Shown here: positions 45,473 to 54,538 of the stretch, in pieces | How the letters are laid out: every line of letters starts with the position of its first letter | How positions within the stretch are numbered: the first letter of the stretch is position 1 | Made by a program: the position numbers and the translations under genes | DNA from: Pedobacter jejuensis | Lineage (GTDB): Bacteria > Bacteroidota > Bacteroidia > Sphingobacteriales > Sphingobacteriaceae | Direction of reading: 5' to 3' | Length of the DNA: 64,000 nt | Assembly (NCBI RefSeq): GCF_003725795.1 | Contig: NZ_RBEE01000003.1 | Span: 82,282 to 146,281 of the forward strand | Notes under the pieces: generated by a model | The model's input: the letters and a program-made list of their open reading frames with translations, nothing else | The model's database searches: none | Told to the model about the DNA's origin: nothing

Positions 45473-45684
45473 TTGACTTAATTAGCAAGCCAATTTAAAA
45501 GCCTAGGTTAGAGATATAGAATAAAGTATTTTCAATATTTTTATTGCTGTTTTTTAATTTTGGAAATGAACGTTCAGTATTTCATCGGGGTTTGCAGCCC
45601 TGCCAACCGCTGTAGCCCTCGTAGAAAAACTCGGGGCTGCCGCTATTGTCAGGTTTATAAACAACGGTTTGTTAGGCAAGTGGG
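45473..45684. repeat. Direct repeat D+A, copy 1
   Basis: A TTGACTTAATTA-led ~85-bp AT-rich segment followed by repeat A copy 2 (45558-45684). The same pair recurs at 46470-46670, offset by about 997 bp. The right outer arm of the A hairpin is mutated here. Confidence 0.75.
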
Positions 45685-45697
45685 AAATATCAATAAT

Positions 45698-46067
45698 CGT
45701 CATTTCGAGCGTAGCCGAGAAATCTTTGTAATTTGAAAGTTTTTGGTCTGTGAAGACACACACCGAGAAACTAACTTGTTTAGATAAAAATGAGGGAGGA
45801 GCTAAACGGTCTTTGATAGCAGCACAATCATAACATCCTTAAACCCGACTTAGTGAGATGCCGATTTTTCATCGGCAGAAACGAGGGCGGGACTGCTTTT
45901 TCAAAAGCACTACTGTAATTGCTTTCCAAAAAATAATCTGCATTTGAAAACTCTTCAACCGTCATTTCGAGCGTAGCCGAGAAATCTTTTAATAGCCAAT
46001 TCATCTATTTTCAAAGATCTCTCCATTTCGCTGCGCTTCAGTCGAGATGTCGGCGGGAAGAGCCATC
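45698..46067. repeat. 369-bp tandem unit, copy 1
   Basis: Contains a CGTCATTTCGAGCG element, a 220-bp core (45730-45950) with ATGCCGATTTTTCATCGGCA, a second CGTCATTTCGAGCG element and an inverted partner (CGCTGCGCTTCAGTCGAGAT). It is immediately followed by copy 2. A fragment of the core also lies at about 45108-45165. Confidence 0.75.
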
Positions 46068-46436
46068 ATCATTTCGAGCGCAGCCGAGAAATCTTTGTAA
46101 TTTGAAAGTTTTGGTCTGTGAAGACACACACCGAGAAACTAACTTGTTAAGACAAAAATGAGGGAAGAGCTAAACGGTCTTTAATAGCAGCACAAACATA
46201 ACATCCCTAAACCCGACTTAGTGAGATGCCGATTTTTCATCGGCAGAAACGAGGGCGGGACTGCTTTTTCAAAAGCACTACTGCAATTGCTTTCCAAAAA
46301 ATAATCTGCATTTGAAAATTCTTTAACCGTCATTTCGAGCGTACCCGAGAAATCTTTTTAATAGCCAATTCAGTTATTTTCAAAGATCTCTCCATTTCGC
46401 TGCGCTTCAGTCGAGATGACGGCAGGAAAAGCCATC
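46068..46436. repeat. 369-bp tandem unit, copy 2
   Basis: Same order of parts as copy 1 with scattered point changes and 1-bp indels, so it is a tandem duplication of moderate age. Confidence 0.75.
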
Positions 46437-46469
46437 GTCATTTCGAGCGAAGTCGAGAAATCTTTGTAA

Positions 46470-46670
46470 TTGACTTAATTATAAGCCAATTTAAAAGCCT
46501 AGGTTAGAGATAAAGAATAAAGTATTTTCAATATTTTTATTGCTGTTTTTTAATTTTGGAAATGAACGTTCAGTATTTCATCGGGGTTTGAGCCCTGCCA
46601 ACCGCTGTAGCCCTCGTAGAAAAACTCGGGGCTGCCGCTATTGTCAGGTTTATAAACAGCAGTTTGTTGC
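46470..46670. repeat. Direct repeat D+A, copy 2
   Basis: Second copy of the 45473-45684 segment, including repeat A copy 3 (46554-46670), with a 1-bp deletion in GGGTTTG-AGCCC. Confidence 0.75.
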
Positions 46671-46849
46671 GTAAATACAAAGTCTTCGCCCCGTCATTTC
46701 GAGCGTCGCCAAGAAATCTCGTAATAAGAAATAATCTGTTCTCAAATATCTCTCCACTTCGCTGCGCTTCAGTCGAGATGACGGCAGGAAGAACCATCGT
46801 CATTTCGAGCGCAGCCGAGATAACGACATAAATTTTAAGTAATTACTAT

Positions 46850-47761
46850 TTAAATACCTACAGCAACATTATAATTCACTTTACTTACATTTTTATAAGT
46901 ATCGATATATGCCCTTGGCGATTGACCAATAATACTCTTAAAAACCCTGTTAAAATTTGTGATGCTGTTAAAACCTGATTTATAGGCAACACCAGAAATA
47001 CAATCTGCCTTGGCGCCCGAGATTAAACTTTTACAAGCATCGTTAATTCTTACTTCATTTAAAAAGGATACAAAAGTGTGTCCGGTGTGTTTTTTAAAAT
47101 AACGGCAAAATGCCTGTGGTGTCATAAAGGCTGCATTTGCAACATCCTCTAGAGATATTTGGCTGTTATAATTTTCGGTTATAAAATTGATGATTTTACT
47201 CAAACGCATGCCATCATTTTCGGAAACATTGGAAGAATATAAATCGGAACATAATGGTATAACGTTTTCATTTAAACTATGAAGACTATTAACCAATTTT
47301 AAAAATGTAAACAGAACATGCGACCCAGATGCATGGTGAACATCGAACATTTTTTGTACGATGGTTTTAGTAAACTGCTCAGGGATTTTAAAACCATGCT
47401 TATTTCTTGAAAGAAATAAACTAGCGGCTTTCATTTCTGGTAGCCCAAATAAAGCACTCAAAATTCCATTAGAATTAAAATAAACCGAGCAAGCTTTTAC
47501 AGTGATGTCTTTATCGTTCGAAAAATATTCAGGATTGCTTTTAAATAAATGGGGCAATTTAGCGCCTATTAAAAATACATCCCCTGAAGTAAAAGGGTGC
47601 ATATCATTACCAGCAATTAATGTTCCTTCGCCTTTTTCGATATAAGTGATTTGCCACTCATCATGCCTGTGCAAATATTGATAAAAGAATGGAAGTTCTA
47701 TATGTTCAGATATAACGCTTTTGTCGTCTGGGACAAGCATTGTAAATGGTAATACTTTCAT
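46850..47761 (-). CDS. AraC family transcriptional regulator
   Basis: 303 aa. The N-terminal cupin-like sensor part has LPFFYQYLHRHDEWQITYIEKGEGTLI and DVFLIGAKLPHLF. The C-terminal double helix-turn-helix (about 195-290) has ISLEDVANAAFMTPQAFCRYFKKHTGHTF and ISGVAYKSGFNSITNFNRVFKSIIGQSPRAY. It is the last gene on the strand of the hydroxyproline cluster (160 bp downstream of the D-amino-acid dehydrogenase) and probably controls it, sensing hydroxyproline or an intermediate; this is inference from position. Confidence 0.93.
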   Translation of the reverse strand: MKVLPFTMLVPDDKSVISEHIELPFFYQYLHRHDEWQITYIEKGEGTLIAGNDMHPFTSGDVFLIGAKLPHLFKSNPEYFSNDKDITVKACSVYFNSNGILSALFGLPEMKAASLFLSRNKHGFKIPEQFTKTIVQKMFDVHHASGSHVLFTFLKLVNSLHSLNENVIPLCSDLYSSNVSENDGMRLSKIINFITENYNSQISLEDVANAAFMTPQAFCRYFKKHTGHTFVSFLNEVRINDACKSLISGAKADCISGVAYKSGFNSITNFNRVFKSIIGQSPRAYIDTYKNVSKVNYNVAVGI

Positions 47762-47920
47762 GATACGGGATGATTATAGGAATTCTTATCTGAATGTATA
47801 TAAATTAACCCATAAAATGAAGCATTTGTATTAGTAAGTTAAAATATGGTTAATATTTGATAAAATCTTGTAGAATTATCTATGAATTTGTTACAAAGCA
47901 ATAATTACGCACAAATCAAA

Positions 47921-49159
47921 TTAACGTAATTTAAATGCATCTAAGCTAATTTCTGCTCGCTCGTTGGCAATAATTTGACTAACCAATAAACCTGTAGCAG
48001 GACCTAAACTCAATCCCATCATGCCATGTCCGGTTGCAACAATCAGGTTTTTCTTTTCTATACTTCTGGCGATGTATGGTAAACCATCAGGGGATGCTGG
48101 CCTGAAACCGTACCAAATTTTATCTTGTGCAGGCAATTGAGGTTTTAAATCAGGAAAATATTTTGGAACAGATTCTACAATGCCCTTAACTCTTTGCATA
48201 TTTATCCGTGTATTAATTTTATCCAATTCCATTGTGCCGCCATACCTGATACTCCCATTCATCGGGGTAATTGCAACCCTTGCTTCACATAATAATGCCG
48301 GTATTATGATGCGATTTTTCGGTTCAGGTTCCATAAACGAATAACCCTTACCTGGCATTAAGGAAATATTCAAATTTATCATTTTTGCAATTGCCGGCGA
48401 CCATGAACCACTTGCAAGAACAAATTCATCAGCCTCCCAAACTTCATTCCCAGTAAAAACTTTTGTTATACGGCTTCCGTCTGATTCTATTTTATCAACC
48501 GCTCTATTACTCATAATTTTAACACCATTCTGCTCCAGATATTGAATTAGATTCTTAATCAGTTTGCCCGGATAAAGGTGAGCATCGCAACGGTAATGTA
48601 CTGCACCAAGTACGTCCAGTTCCAATTCTGGTTGCAAAGCTTTGCATTCCGCAGCATTTAAAACGGCCATATCCAAACCTAATTCTAAAGCCCTTTTAGC
48701 TAAATGCGCTTCCTCCTCACCTGCTTTTTCTGTTTTGTAAAAGGCAAGAATCCCGTTATTGGTCAACTCGAAATCAAAGTCTGGTTTGCTTGCTAAATCC
48801 TGATAAAGCTTTTTGCTTAATAAAGATAAATCTCTAAGTGGCTCTGCAGCTGCTGCAACATGCTTTACAGTTGCATGCTTCATAAATTTCAATCCCCAGT
48901 TTACCAGATTTAAGTTTAAACTTGGCCGAACATAAAATGGGCTTTTGCTGTCAAACATCCAACGGATGCCCTGACTAATCATTCCTGGAGCAGCCAAAGG
49001 AACGAAGTGACTGGGTACAATCATCCCGGCGTTTCCTAGAGAGCAATTATCTACAACATTGCTTTTATCCAGTACGGTAACTTGAAATCCTTTTTTATGA
49101 AGATAATAAGCAGAACTTAGTCCAACAATACCACCACCAATAATTAAAACCTTCGCCAT
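47921..49159 (-). CDS. FAD-dependent D-amino acid (D-hydroxyproline) dehydrogenase
   Basis: 412 aa. The N-terminal dinucleotide motif is VLIIGGGIVGLSSAYYLHKK, and the DAO-family C-terminal block is KIWYGFRPASPDGLPYIARS...VATGHGMMGLSLGPATG. In hydroxyproline catabolism this enzyme oxidises cis-4-hydroxy-D-proline to pyrroline-4-hydroxy-2-carboxylate. The assignment of substrate rests on the neighbours: the epimerase gene is 44 bp upstream, and the deaminase and semialdehyde dehydrogenase genes are in the same operon. Confidence 0.9.
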   Translation of the reverse strand: MAKVLIIGGGIVGLSSAYYLHKKGFQVTVLDKSNVVDNCSLGNAGMIVPSHFVPLAAPGMISQGIRWMFDSKSPFYVRPSLNLNLVNWGLKFMKHATVKHVAAAAEPLRDLSLLSKKLYQDLASKPDFDFELTNNGILAFYKTEKAGEEEAHLAKRALELGLDMAVLNAAECKALQPELELDVLGAVHYRCDAHLYPGKLIKNLIQYLEQNGVKIMSNRAVDKIESDGSRITKVFTGNEVWEADEFVLASGSWSPAIAKMINLNISLMPGKGYSFMEPEPKNRIIIPALLCEARVAITPMNGSIRYGGTMELDKINTRINMQRVKGIVESVPKYFPDLKPQLPAQDKIWYGFRPASPDGLPYIARSIEKKNLIVATGHGMMGLSLGPATGLLVSQIIANERAEISLDAFKLR

Positions 49160-49203
49160 GTATTTTTATATTTACGATTTGGAATACAAATCGAATTGTA
49201 TTG

Positions 49204-50205
49204 TTAAATAACCTGAAAACCGTAAGCATAAGGATCATCTTCCGCATCGATTTTTATCGTGTTGTATCCGAAAACCTTTGCCCATCCTTCTACACTCGGG
49301 ATGATGGCATTAATTCCATTTAAATTAACTTCATCTTCTACCCGACCAGTAAACTTGCTTCCGATAAAACTTTCATGGATAAAATCTTCACCTTTCTTTA
49401 GTTTTCCTTTAGCATGCCATTGCGCCATTCGGGCAGAAGTTCCAGTTCCGCAAGGCGACCTATCGATTGCCTTGTCTCCATAAAAAACGGCATTACGGCC
49501 GGTTGATGTCGGATCAATTGTTTTACCTGTCCACAATACGTGGCTACAGCCATTAATGGTTTCATCGAGCGGATGCACAAAAGTATAAAGCTCATTTATC
49601 CGTTTCCTAATGGTTTGACTCCAGGTAATAAGTTGCGATGCGGTATAGTTTTCTAATCCTGGAAAATTCTGCTGTGGATCTACAATGGCATAGAAATTTC
49701 CACCATAGGCGACATCAAAGGTAAGCAAGCCCAAATCAGGGCAATCTACTTGAAGATTTTCTGCAGCCAGGTAAGAAGCTACATTCCGCAGTTTAACGGA
49801 TTTAACTTTTTTACCTTCCTGCTTGTATTCGATTAACACCAAACCAGCAGGTGCTTCCATTCTAATTATGCCAGGTATTTTCGGCTGGATCAATCCTTCT
49901 TCTACCGCAATGGTTATGGTTCCAATGGTGCCGTGACCACACATGGGCAAACAACCGCTGGTTTCGATAAATAAAACTGCAACATCGTTAGCTGGGTCGT
50001 GCGGTGGATAGAGAATACTTCCCGACATCATATCATGACCACGAGGTTCGAACATTAAACCTGTTCTTATCCAATCAAACTCTTTTAAAAAGTGTTGACG
50101 CTTCTCACTCATGTTAGCGCCGATTAATTGCGGTCCGCCACCAGCTACCAACCTAACCGGATTACCGCAAGTGTGCGCATCAACGCAGAAAAAAGTCTTA
50201 CTCAT
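49204..50205 (-). CDS. 4-hydroxyproline 2-epimerase (proline racemase family)
   Basis: 333 aa. Interconverts trans-4-hydroxy-L-proline and cis-4-hydroxy-D-proline. Both catalytic cysteines are present: Cys89 in GCLPMCGHGTIGT and Cys252 in DRSPCGTGTSARM. This rules out the trans-3-hydroxyproline dehydratase subtype, where one Cys is Thr. The N-terminal CVDAHTCGNPVRLVAGG and RGHDMMSGSILYPP are typical of the epimerase group. It overlaps the upstream aldehyde dehydrogenase gene by 8 bp, so translation is coupled. Confidence 0.94.
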   Translation of the reverse strand: MSKTFFCVDAHTCGNPVRLVAGGGPQLIGANMSEKRQHFLKEFDWIRTGLMFEPRGHDMMSGSILYPPHDPANDVAVLFIETSGCLPMCGHGTIGTITIAVEEGLIQPKIPGIIRMEAPAGLVLIEYKQEGKKVKSVKLRNVASYLAAENLQVDCPDLGLLTFDVAYGGNFYAIVDPQQNFPGLENYTASQLITWSQTIRKRINELYTFVHPLDETINGCSHVLWTGKTIDPTSTGRNAVFYGDKAIDRSPCGTGTSARMAQWHAKGKLKKGEDFIHESFIGSKFTGRVEDEVNLNGINAIIPSVEGWAKVFGYNTIKIDAEDDPYAYGFQVI

Positions 50206-51781
50206 GATTGGTTAATTTTTGGTCAACTGTTCGAAAAATATGTAATGGATTACCGTTCTTTAATTCATCGGGCAATAAATCCGGATGCCAATCCTGATAA
50301 GCAAGTGGACGAACGAAACGATAAATGGCTGTAGAACCTACAGAGGTAAAACGACTATCATTTGTTGCGGGAAAAGGACCACCATGTTGCATTGCGGCAC
50401 AAACCTCAACTCCTGTGGGTACGCCATTTAAAATTATTCGCCCGGTTTTGTCCGTTAGTGTATTTACAAGCGATGAATAATTTTTCAATTCTTCACTTTC
50501 AGCCATAAGTGTTGCCGTAAGCTGACCATCCAACACAGCAATTGCAGCTTCCAATTCACTTAAATTTTTGGCAACAACCAGCAATGAATATGGTCCGAAA
50601 ATTTCTTCTCTGTATTTAGGGTTAGCGATAAAATCTGCAGCATCAATTTGTGCAACCAAAGCTTGAGATTGGTTTTGCAAATCTTTGTCTTTCAAATTGG
50701 AAATACCTAAAATCGAAGTGCTATCATCAATGATAATTTCTGAAGCGAGTTCATTGTAATTATGTGCAATGCCTGCTGTAAGCATTGTTGCAGATGGGAT
50801 TAACGAAATTGCTTCAGATAATGCTTTTTTAAACGTATCAAGTGCAGGCGATGCGATTGCAAGCATTAAGCCTGGGTTTGTACAAAATTGACCTGCACCT
50901 TGTGTAATGGATGCAGCATATTTTTTAGCTAAAGTTTCAGCTTGCGTTTCTAAAGCTTTTGGAAGAAAAATCACAGGATTAATACTACCCATTTCTGCAA
51001 ACACCGGAATAGGAATTGGTCTTTGTTCTGCAAGTTTAACTAAGGCCATGCCGCCTTTAAATGAGCCCGTAAAAGTTACTGCTTTTGTTAGTGGATGTTT
51101 AACCAATGCCGAACCAATTTCAAATCCATCATCGTACAACATAGAAAATACACCTTTTGGAATTCCCGTTTTTCCTACCGCTTTCATAATTGCTTCGGCA
51201 ACCAAGGCACTTGTACCGTAATGCGCTGGATGTGCTTTTACAATTACCGGGCAACCCGAAGCTAATGCAGAAGCGGTATCGCCACCTGCAACAGAAAATG
51301 CCAACGGAAAATTACTCGCACCAAAAACTATTACAGGTCCTATCGGGATAAGCATTCTTCTGATATCCGGTTTTGGTAATGGTTGTCGCTCGGGTTGTGC
51401 AGTGTCAATTATTGCGTTAACCCATGAACCTTCGGCTACTAAGTTGGCAAATAAACGCAATTGTCCGGTTGTGCGCCCAACTTCACCTTGTAAACGTGCT
51501 GCAGGCAAACCACTTTCTACGGATGCTCTTTTTACCAAATCCTCGGTTATTGCCGAAATTTCATCGGCAATGACATTTAAAAATTTAGCCTTAACATCTT
51601 TATTAATGGATCTGTAAATCGCAAAAGCGTCTGTAGCAGCTACTAAAGCTTCATCAACCAATTGCTCATTAGCCTTGTCAAAATCACCATCTATTATCTG
51701 TCCCGTCGAAGGATTTACAGCATTTAATTTCTGCGCATTTGTATCTACAAATGTTGCTGCTACAATATTTTTTCCGTTCAT
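50198..51781 (-). CDS. 2-ketoglutaric semialdehyde dehydrogenase (ALDH family)
   Basis: 527 aa. Oxidises alpha-ketoglutaric semialdehyde to 2-oxoglutarate, the last step of hydroxyproline degradation. The catalytic Cys is in QGAGQFCTNPGLM and the general-base Glu in PVFAEMGSINPVIFLP. The cofactor loop is VTFTGSFKGG, and VIVFGASNFPLAFSVAGGDTASALASG is the family's AraE/KgsaDH-type block. The start MNGKNIVAATFVDT is 11 bp from the DapA-like gene stop upstream. The cofactor is probably NADP, as in KgsaDH type III. Confidence 0.93.
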   Translation of the reverse strand: MNGKNIVAATFVDTNAQKLNAVNPSTGQIIDGDFDKANEQLVDEALVAATDAFAIYRSINKDVKAKFLNVIADEISAITEDLVKRASVESGLPAARLQGEVGRTTGQLRLFANLVAEGSWVNAIIDTAQPERQPLPKPDIRRMLIPIGPVIVFGASNFPLAFSVAGGDTASALASGCPVIVKAHPAHYGTSALVAEAIMKAVGKTGIPKGVFSMLYDDGFEIGSALVKHPLTKAVTFTGSFKGGMALVKLAEQRPIPIPVFAEMGSINPVIFLPKALETQAETLAKKYAASITQGAGQFCTNPGLMLAIASPALDTFKKALSEAISLIPSATMLTAGIAHNYNELASEIIIDDSTSILGISNLKDKDLQNQSQALVAQIDAADFIANPKYREEIFGPYSLLVVAKNLSELEAAIAVLDGQLTATLMAESEELKNYSSLVNTLTDKTGRIILNGVPTGVEVCAAMQHGGPFPATNDSRFTSVGSTAIYRFVRPLAYQDWHPDLLPDELKNGNPLHIFRTVDQKLTNHE

Positions 51782-51792
51782 ATTTTATCGAA

Positions 51793-52710
51793 CTATTTTC
51801 CCCAACTGCCGGCAGGCAATTCGGGGCGAGTAGCCAACGCATCGTTAATAATTTTTAAAACACGCTCACGTTCTTCACCTTGCAGCGGTAAACGAGGCGC
51901 ACGAACTGCTTCTGTACCTAAACCGGTTGCAACTTCTGCAAGCTTAATATATTGTACAAGTTTTGGATGAATATCCAATTCAAGCACAGGTAAAAACCAG
52001 CGGTAAATGGTTAATGCTTCAGCAATTCTATTTTCTTTAATCAATCTGAAAATTGCCACCGTTTCTTTCGGAAAAGCATCTACTAAACCAGCAACCCAGC
52101 CATGAGCGCCCATCACAATGCTTTCCATCGCCAATGGATCTACTCCTGTAAAAATTTTAAATCGCTCTCCGAAACGGTTAATCAATCTGGTTACGTTAGA
52201 AACATCTCTGGTAGATTCTTTAATTGCCTGAATGTTATCATATTTAGTAAGCACTTCAAACATATCCAGTGTTACTTCAATTTTATAATCAACAGGGTTG
52301 TTGTATATCATTATTGGCAAATCCGTGCTTTCGGCAATTGCGCCAAAAAACGCCAATGTTTCATCAGCAGCTGCATTATAACGCATTGGCGGCAATAACA
52401 TTAAACCATTTGCACCTAAAGATTTGGCTTTTGCTGCAACTTCAATTGCTTTTTTGGTTGTAGATTCTGCTATATTTAATAAAACAGGCACTCTGCCATT
52501 TACAACAGTTAGCGTATGCGATAGTAAACTAAATTTCTCATCATCCGTAAGCACACTTGCTTCACCAAGCGAACCTCCTAAAATAATTCCTTCGGCACCA
52601 GCTTCTAATTGTGCCTCAATATTTAGGTCGAATGCTTCAAAATCTAGCTCATCGTTAGATGTAAATTTTGTGGTAACGGCAGGAAATACGCCAGTCCATT
52701 TTATACTCAT
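51793..52710 (-). CDS. DapA-family lyase (pyrroline-4-hydroxy-2-carboxylate deaminase)
   Basis: 305 aa, a TIM-barrel Schiff-base lyase. The Lys is in DNIQAIKESTRDVSNV, Tyr in LPIMIYNNPVDYKI and the N-terminal GGSLGEASVLTDDEKF phosphate-type loop is present. The DapA family also includes dihydrodipicolinate synthase and N-acetylneuraminate lyase, but here the neighbours (epimerase, D-hydroxyproline dehydrogenase, semialdehyde dehydrogenase) point to the deaminase that yields alpha-ketoglutaric semialdehyde. A -7 box lies about 40 bp before the start, so this gene may open the hydroxyproline operon. Confidence 0.88.
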   Translation of the reverse strand: MSIKWTGVFPAVTTKFTSNDELDFEAFDLNIEAQLEAGAEGIILGGSLGEASVLTDDEKFSLLSHTLTVVNGRVPVLLNIAESTTKKAIEVAAKAKSLGANGLMLLPPMRYNAAADETLAFFGAIAESTDLPIMIYNNPVDYKIEVTLDMFEVLTKYDNIQAIKESTRDVSNVTRLINRFGERFKIFTGVDPLAMESIVMGAHGWVAGLVDAFPKETVAIFRLIKENRIAEALTIYRWFLPVLELDIHPKLVQYIKLAEVATGLGTEAVRAPRLPLQGEERERVLKIINDALATRPELPAGSWGK

Positions 52711-52750
52711 TATTTTATCTTTAATTTATTATTATTTTGATTTATCTTTT

Positions 52751-52776
52751 CAAAGTTAGTTCATACAGCCATCCAA
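52751..52776 (-). promoter_or_regulatory. Promoter of the hydroxyproline operon
   Basis: Minus-strand TAACTTTG (52751-52758) with a TTGG -33-like element about 15 bp further upstream, 40 bp before the DapA-like start codon. It allows transcription separate from the two peptidase genes. Confidence 0.5.
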
Positions 52777-52843
52777 CTATTGTTTAATATTAACCTATAT
52801 AAGTTATAAATACACCAATTTATGATACAAAATCTTATCCTGA

Positions 52844-54538
52844 TTAATTTACTTTTTCGACATTTAGGTAATACATAAATTCTATAGCCTGTTTTGTGAA
52901 TAATGCATCCTGACCATTTCCCAAAGCGATTTCTTGCCAGTTTTCTGTCGGAATAACTTTTATCGATTTAGTTCCTTTTTTGGTTAAAGTAAGTGGCAAA
53001 TTAAATCCTTTCACACAATTCGTATAACGATAAAAAACCTTCCCATTTTTCAAATAATATTCTAACGTTGGTATTTGTATAGTTCGCAAATATTGGTCAA
53101 ATACTTTATCGTAATTAAACCCTGCCTGTTTAGAAACATAATTTTCTATTTGCTTAGTGTTTACGGTTTGATGATAAAATGTTTTATTCAAGCCTCTTAA
53201 AATCGCTCGGAAAAGTTCATCATTGTTTAATCCGTGACGAATAGAATGCAACATGTTTCCACCTTTTGGATACATATCTCCACTTCCCTGAGCGTTTACA
53301 CCATAAGGCGGAATAATTGGAATATCGTTTCTGATACCTTTTCTAATGCCGAAATTGTATTCATTACCAGCCTTGTTACCAAAAATATAATCAACAAAAA
53401 GCGTTTCGCTGTAATTGGTGAAACCTTCATGTACCCACATATCAGCTAAATCATTGGTTGTAATGTTGTTGCCAAACCATTCGTGTCCGCTCTCATGGAT
53501 GATGATAAAATCCCATTTTAAACCCCAACCATCACCAGACATATCTCTTCCACGATAACCAAATTTATACCAGTTGCCATAAGAAACAGCCGATTGATGT
53601 TCCATTCCGGTATGCGAAGCATCAATAAGCTGGTAACCATCTTCATAAAAAGGATACGGACCAAACCAGTACTCAAAACTTTTTAACATTTTATGAACCT
53701 GGTCGGGCATGTAGGTTTTCGCCTTTGGATAATTATAATCAAGCACCCAATAATTTAAATCTAAAGCACCCTTTTCGCCTGCATATTTTTCTTTAAAGTT
53801 TACGTACTTACCAATGTATGGAATGATGCAATAATTGCTGATGGGATTAACAACATTATACTTATAAGTAGCTGTACCATCGTTATTGGTTTTTTTAAAA
53901 ACCAATCTACCGTTACCAACGGCTACCAAAGTATCAGGAATGGTCATGGTTAAAGATGCACCCAAATTCGGCTCATCACTTTGATGATCTTTATTCGGAT
54001 ACCAAACCGAAGCACCCAAACCCTGGCATGCAACGGTCATCCACGGGCGACCGAGCGAATCAGCAGTAAAAATAAAACCACCATCCCATGGCGCTCGCTT
54101 TGCCTGATGTACTTTACCATGATAAAATATATTTACATTGTTTGTTGCCGATATTTTTTGAGCAGGCACATGTGCATACCAAACGCTGCCTGTATGCTCA
54201 AATTTTAATTTCAGTTTACCGTTGTACAGAATACTGTCAATAATCAATGGCTCTTGTAAGTCAATCTGCATGCGGGTTTTGCCATTGTTGGCACCTACAA
54301 CCTTATAAACGATTTGATTAGAACCGCTTATACTCTTATCATTATAATCCGGCTTAATAGCAAGCTCATAACGTTGCACATCCCACCAGCTACGTTCTGG
54401 TGTTATCGTTCCTCTTAAAGTATCGGCCTTGGTAAAAACCTTTGGGCTTTGTGCAAAACCATTATTAAAAGGCATGATAATAAGCAAAAAAGTAGTTAAA
54501 CGCAGTATTGTTCTCATTATAAATCTATTAAAAAGCAT
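52844..54538 (-). CDS. M1 family zinc aminopeptidase
   Basis: 564 aa with a signal peptide (the Met at 54517, MRTILRLTTFLLIIMPFNNG, is a good alternative start). The zinc site is HESGHEWFGNNITTNDLADMWVHEGFTNYSE (HExxH plus Glu 18 residues on), and the exopeptidase motif is HTGMEHQSAVSYGNWY. The N-terminal beta-saddle domain is present, but the long C-terminal helical domain of PepN is missing, as in many exported Bacteroidota M1 enzymes. It overlaps the upstream aminopeptidase P gene by 11 bp. It could release residues from imported or periplasmic peptides. Confidence 0.93.
   Translation of the reverse strand: MLFNRFIMRTILRLTTFLLIIMPFNNGFAQSPKVFTKADTLRGTITPERSWWDVQRYELAIKPDYNDKSISGSNQIVYKVVGANNGKTRMQIDLQEPLIIDSILYNGKLKLKFEHTGSVWYAHVPAQKISATNNVNIFYHGKVHQAKRAPWDGGFIFTADSLGRPWMTVACQGLGASVWYPNKDHQSDEPNLGASLTMTIPDTLVAVGNGRLVFKKTNNDGTATYKYNVVNPISNYCIIPYIGKYVNFKEKYAGEKGALDLNYWVLDYNYPKAKTYMPDQVHKMLKSFEYWFGPYPFYEDGYQLIDASHTGMEHQSAVSYGNWYKFGYRGRDMSGDGWGLKWDFIIIHESGHEWFGNNITTNDLADMWVHEGFTNYSETLFVDYIFGNKAGNEYNFGIRKGIRNDIPIIPPYGVNAQGSGDMYPKGGNMLHSIRHGLNNDELFRAILRGLNKTFYHQTVNTKQIENYVSKQAGFNYDKVFDQYLRTIQIPTLEYYLKNGKVFYRYTNCVKGFNLPLTLTKKGTKSIKVIPTENWQEIALGNGQDALFTKQAIEFMYYLNVEKVN

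Larger units (their letters stand above)
45331..46822. repeat. Dispersed CGTCATTTCGAGCGTAGCCG elements (about nine direct, four inverted)
   Basis: Direct copies start near 45331, 45439, 45698, 45960, 46068, 46329, 46437, 46693 and 46799. Inverted partners (TTTCGCTGCGCTTCAGTCGA) lie near 45398, 46026, 46396 and 46757. Direct plus inverted pairs can fold into long hairpins. Spacing is irregular, so this is not a CRISPR array. Confidence 0.75.
44974..46849. other. Gene-free intergenic region filled with nested repeats
   Basis: No convincing gene lies here: frames of up to 101 aa are translated repeats and recur in each copy. The repeat families are listed separately. The first 130 bp next to the ankyrin gene look like its promoter region. 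Confidence 0.75.

Noticed and set aside
45193..46803. Open frames of 69-101 aa in the repeat island
   Set aside because: They are translations of the repeat elements, recur in each copy and have no protein-like composition or conserved start.
45331..46822. Possible CRISPR array made of CGTCATTTCGAGCG repeats
   Set aside because: Spacing is irregular (about 30 to 260 bp), copies occur in both orientations, spacers are themselves repeated, and no cas genes are nearby.
51793..52710. The DapA-like gene as lysine-pathway dapA
   Set aside because: It sits inside a complete hydroxyproline catabolic set and not with lysine genes; the family fold alone cannot tell them apart, but the context favours the deaminase.
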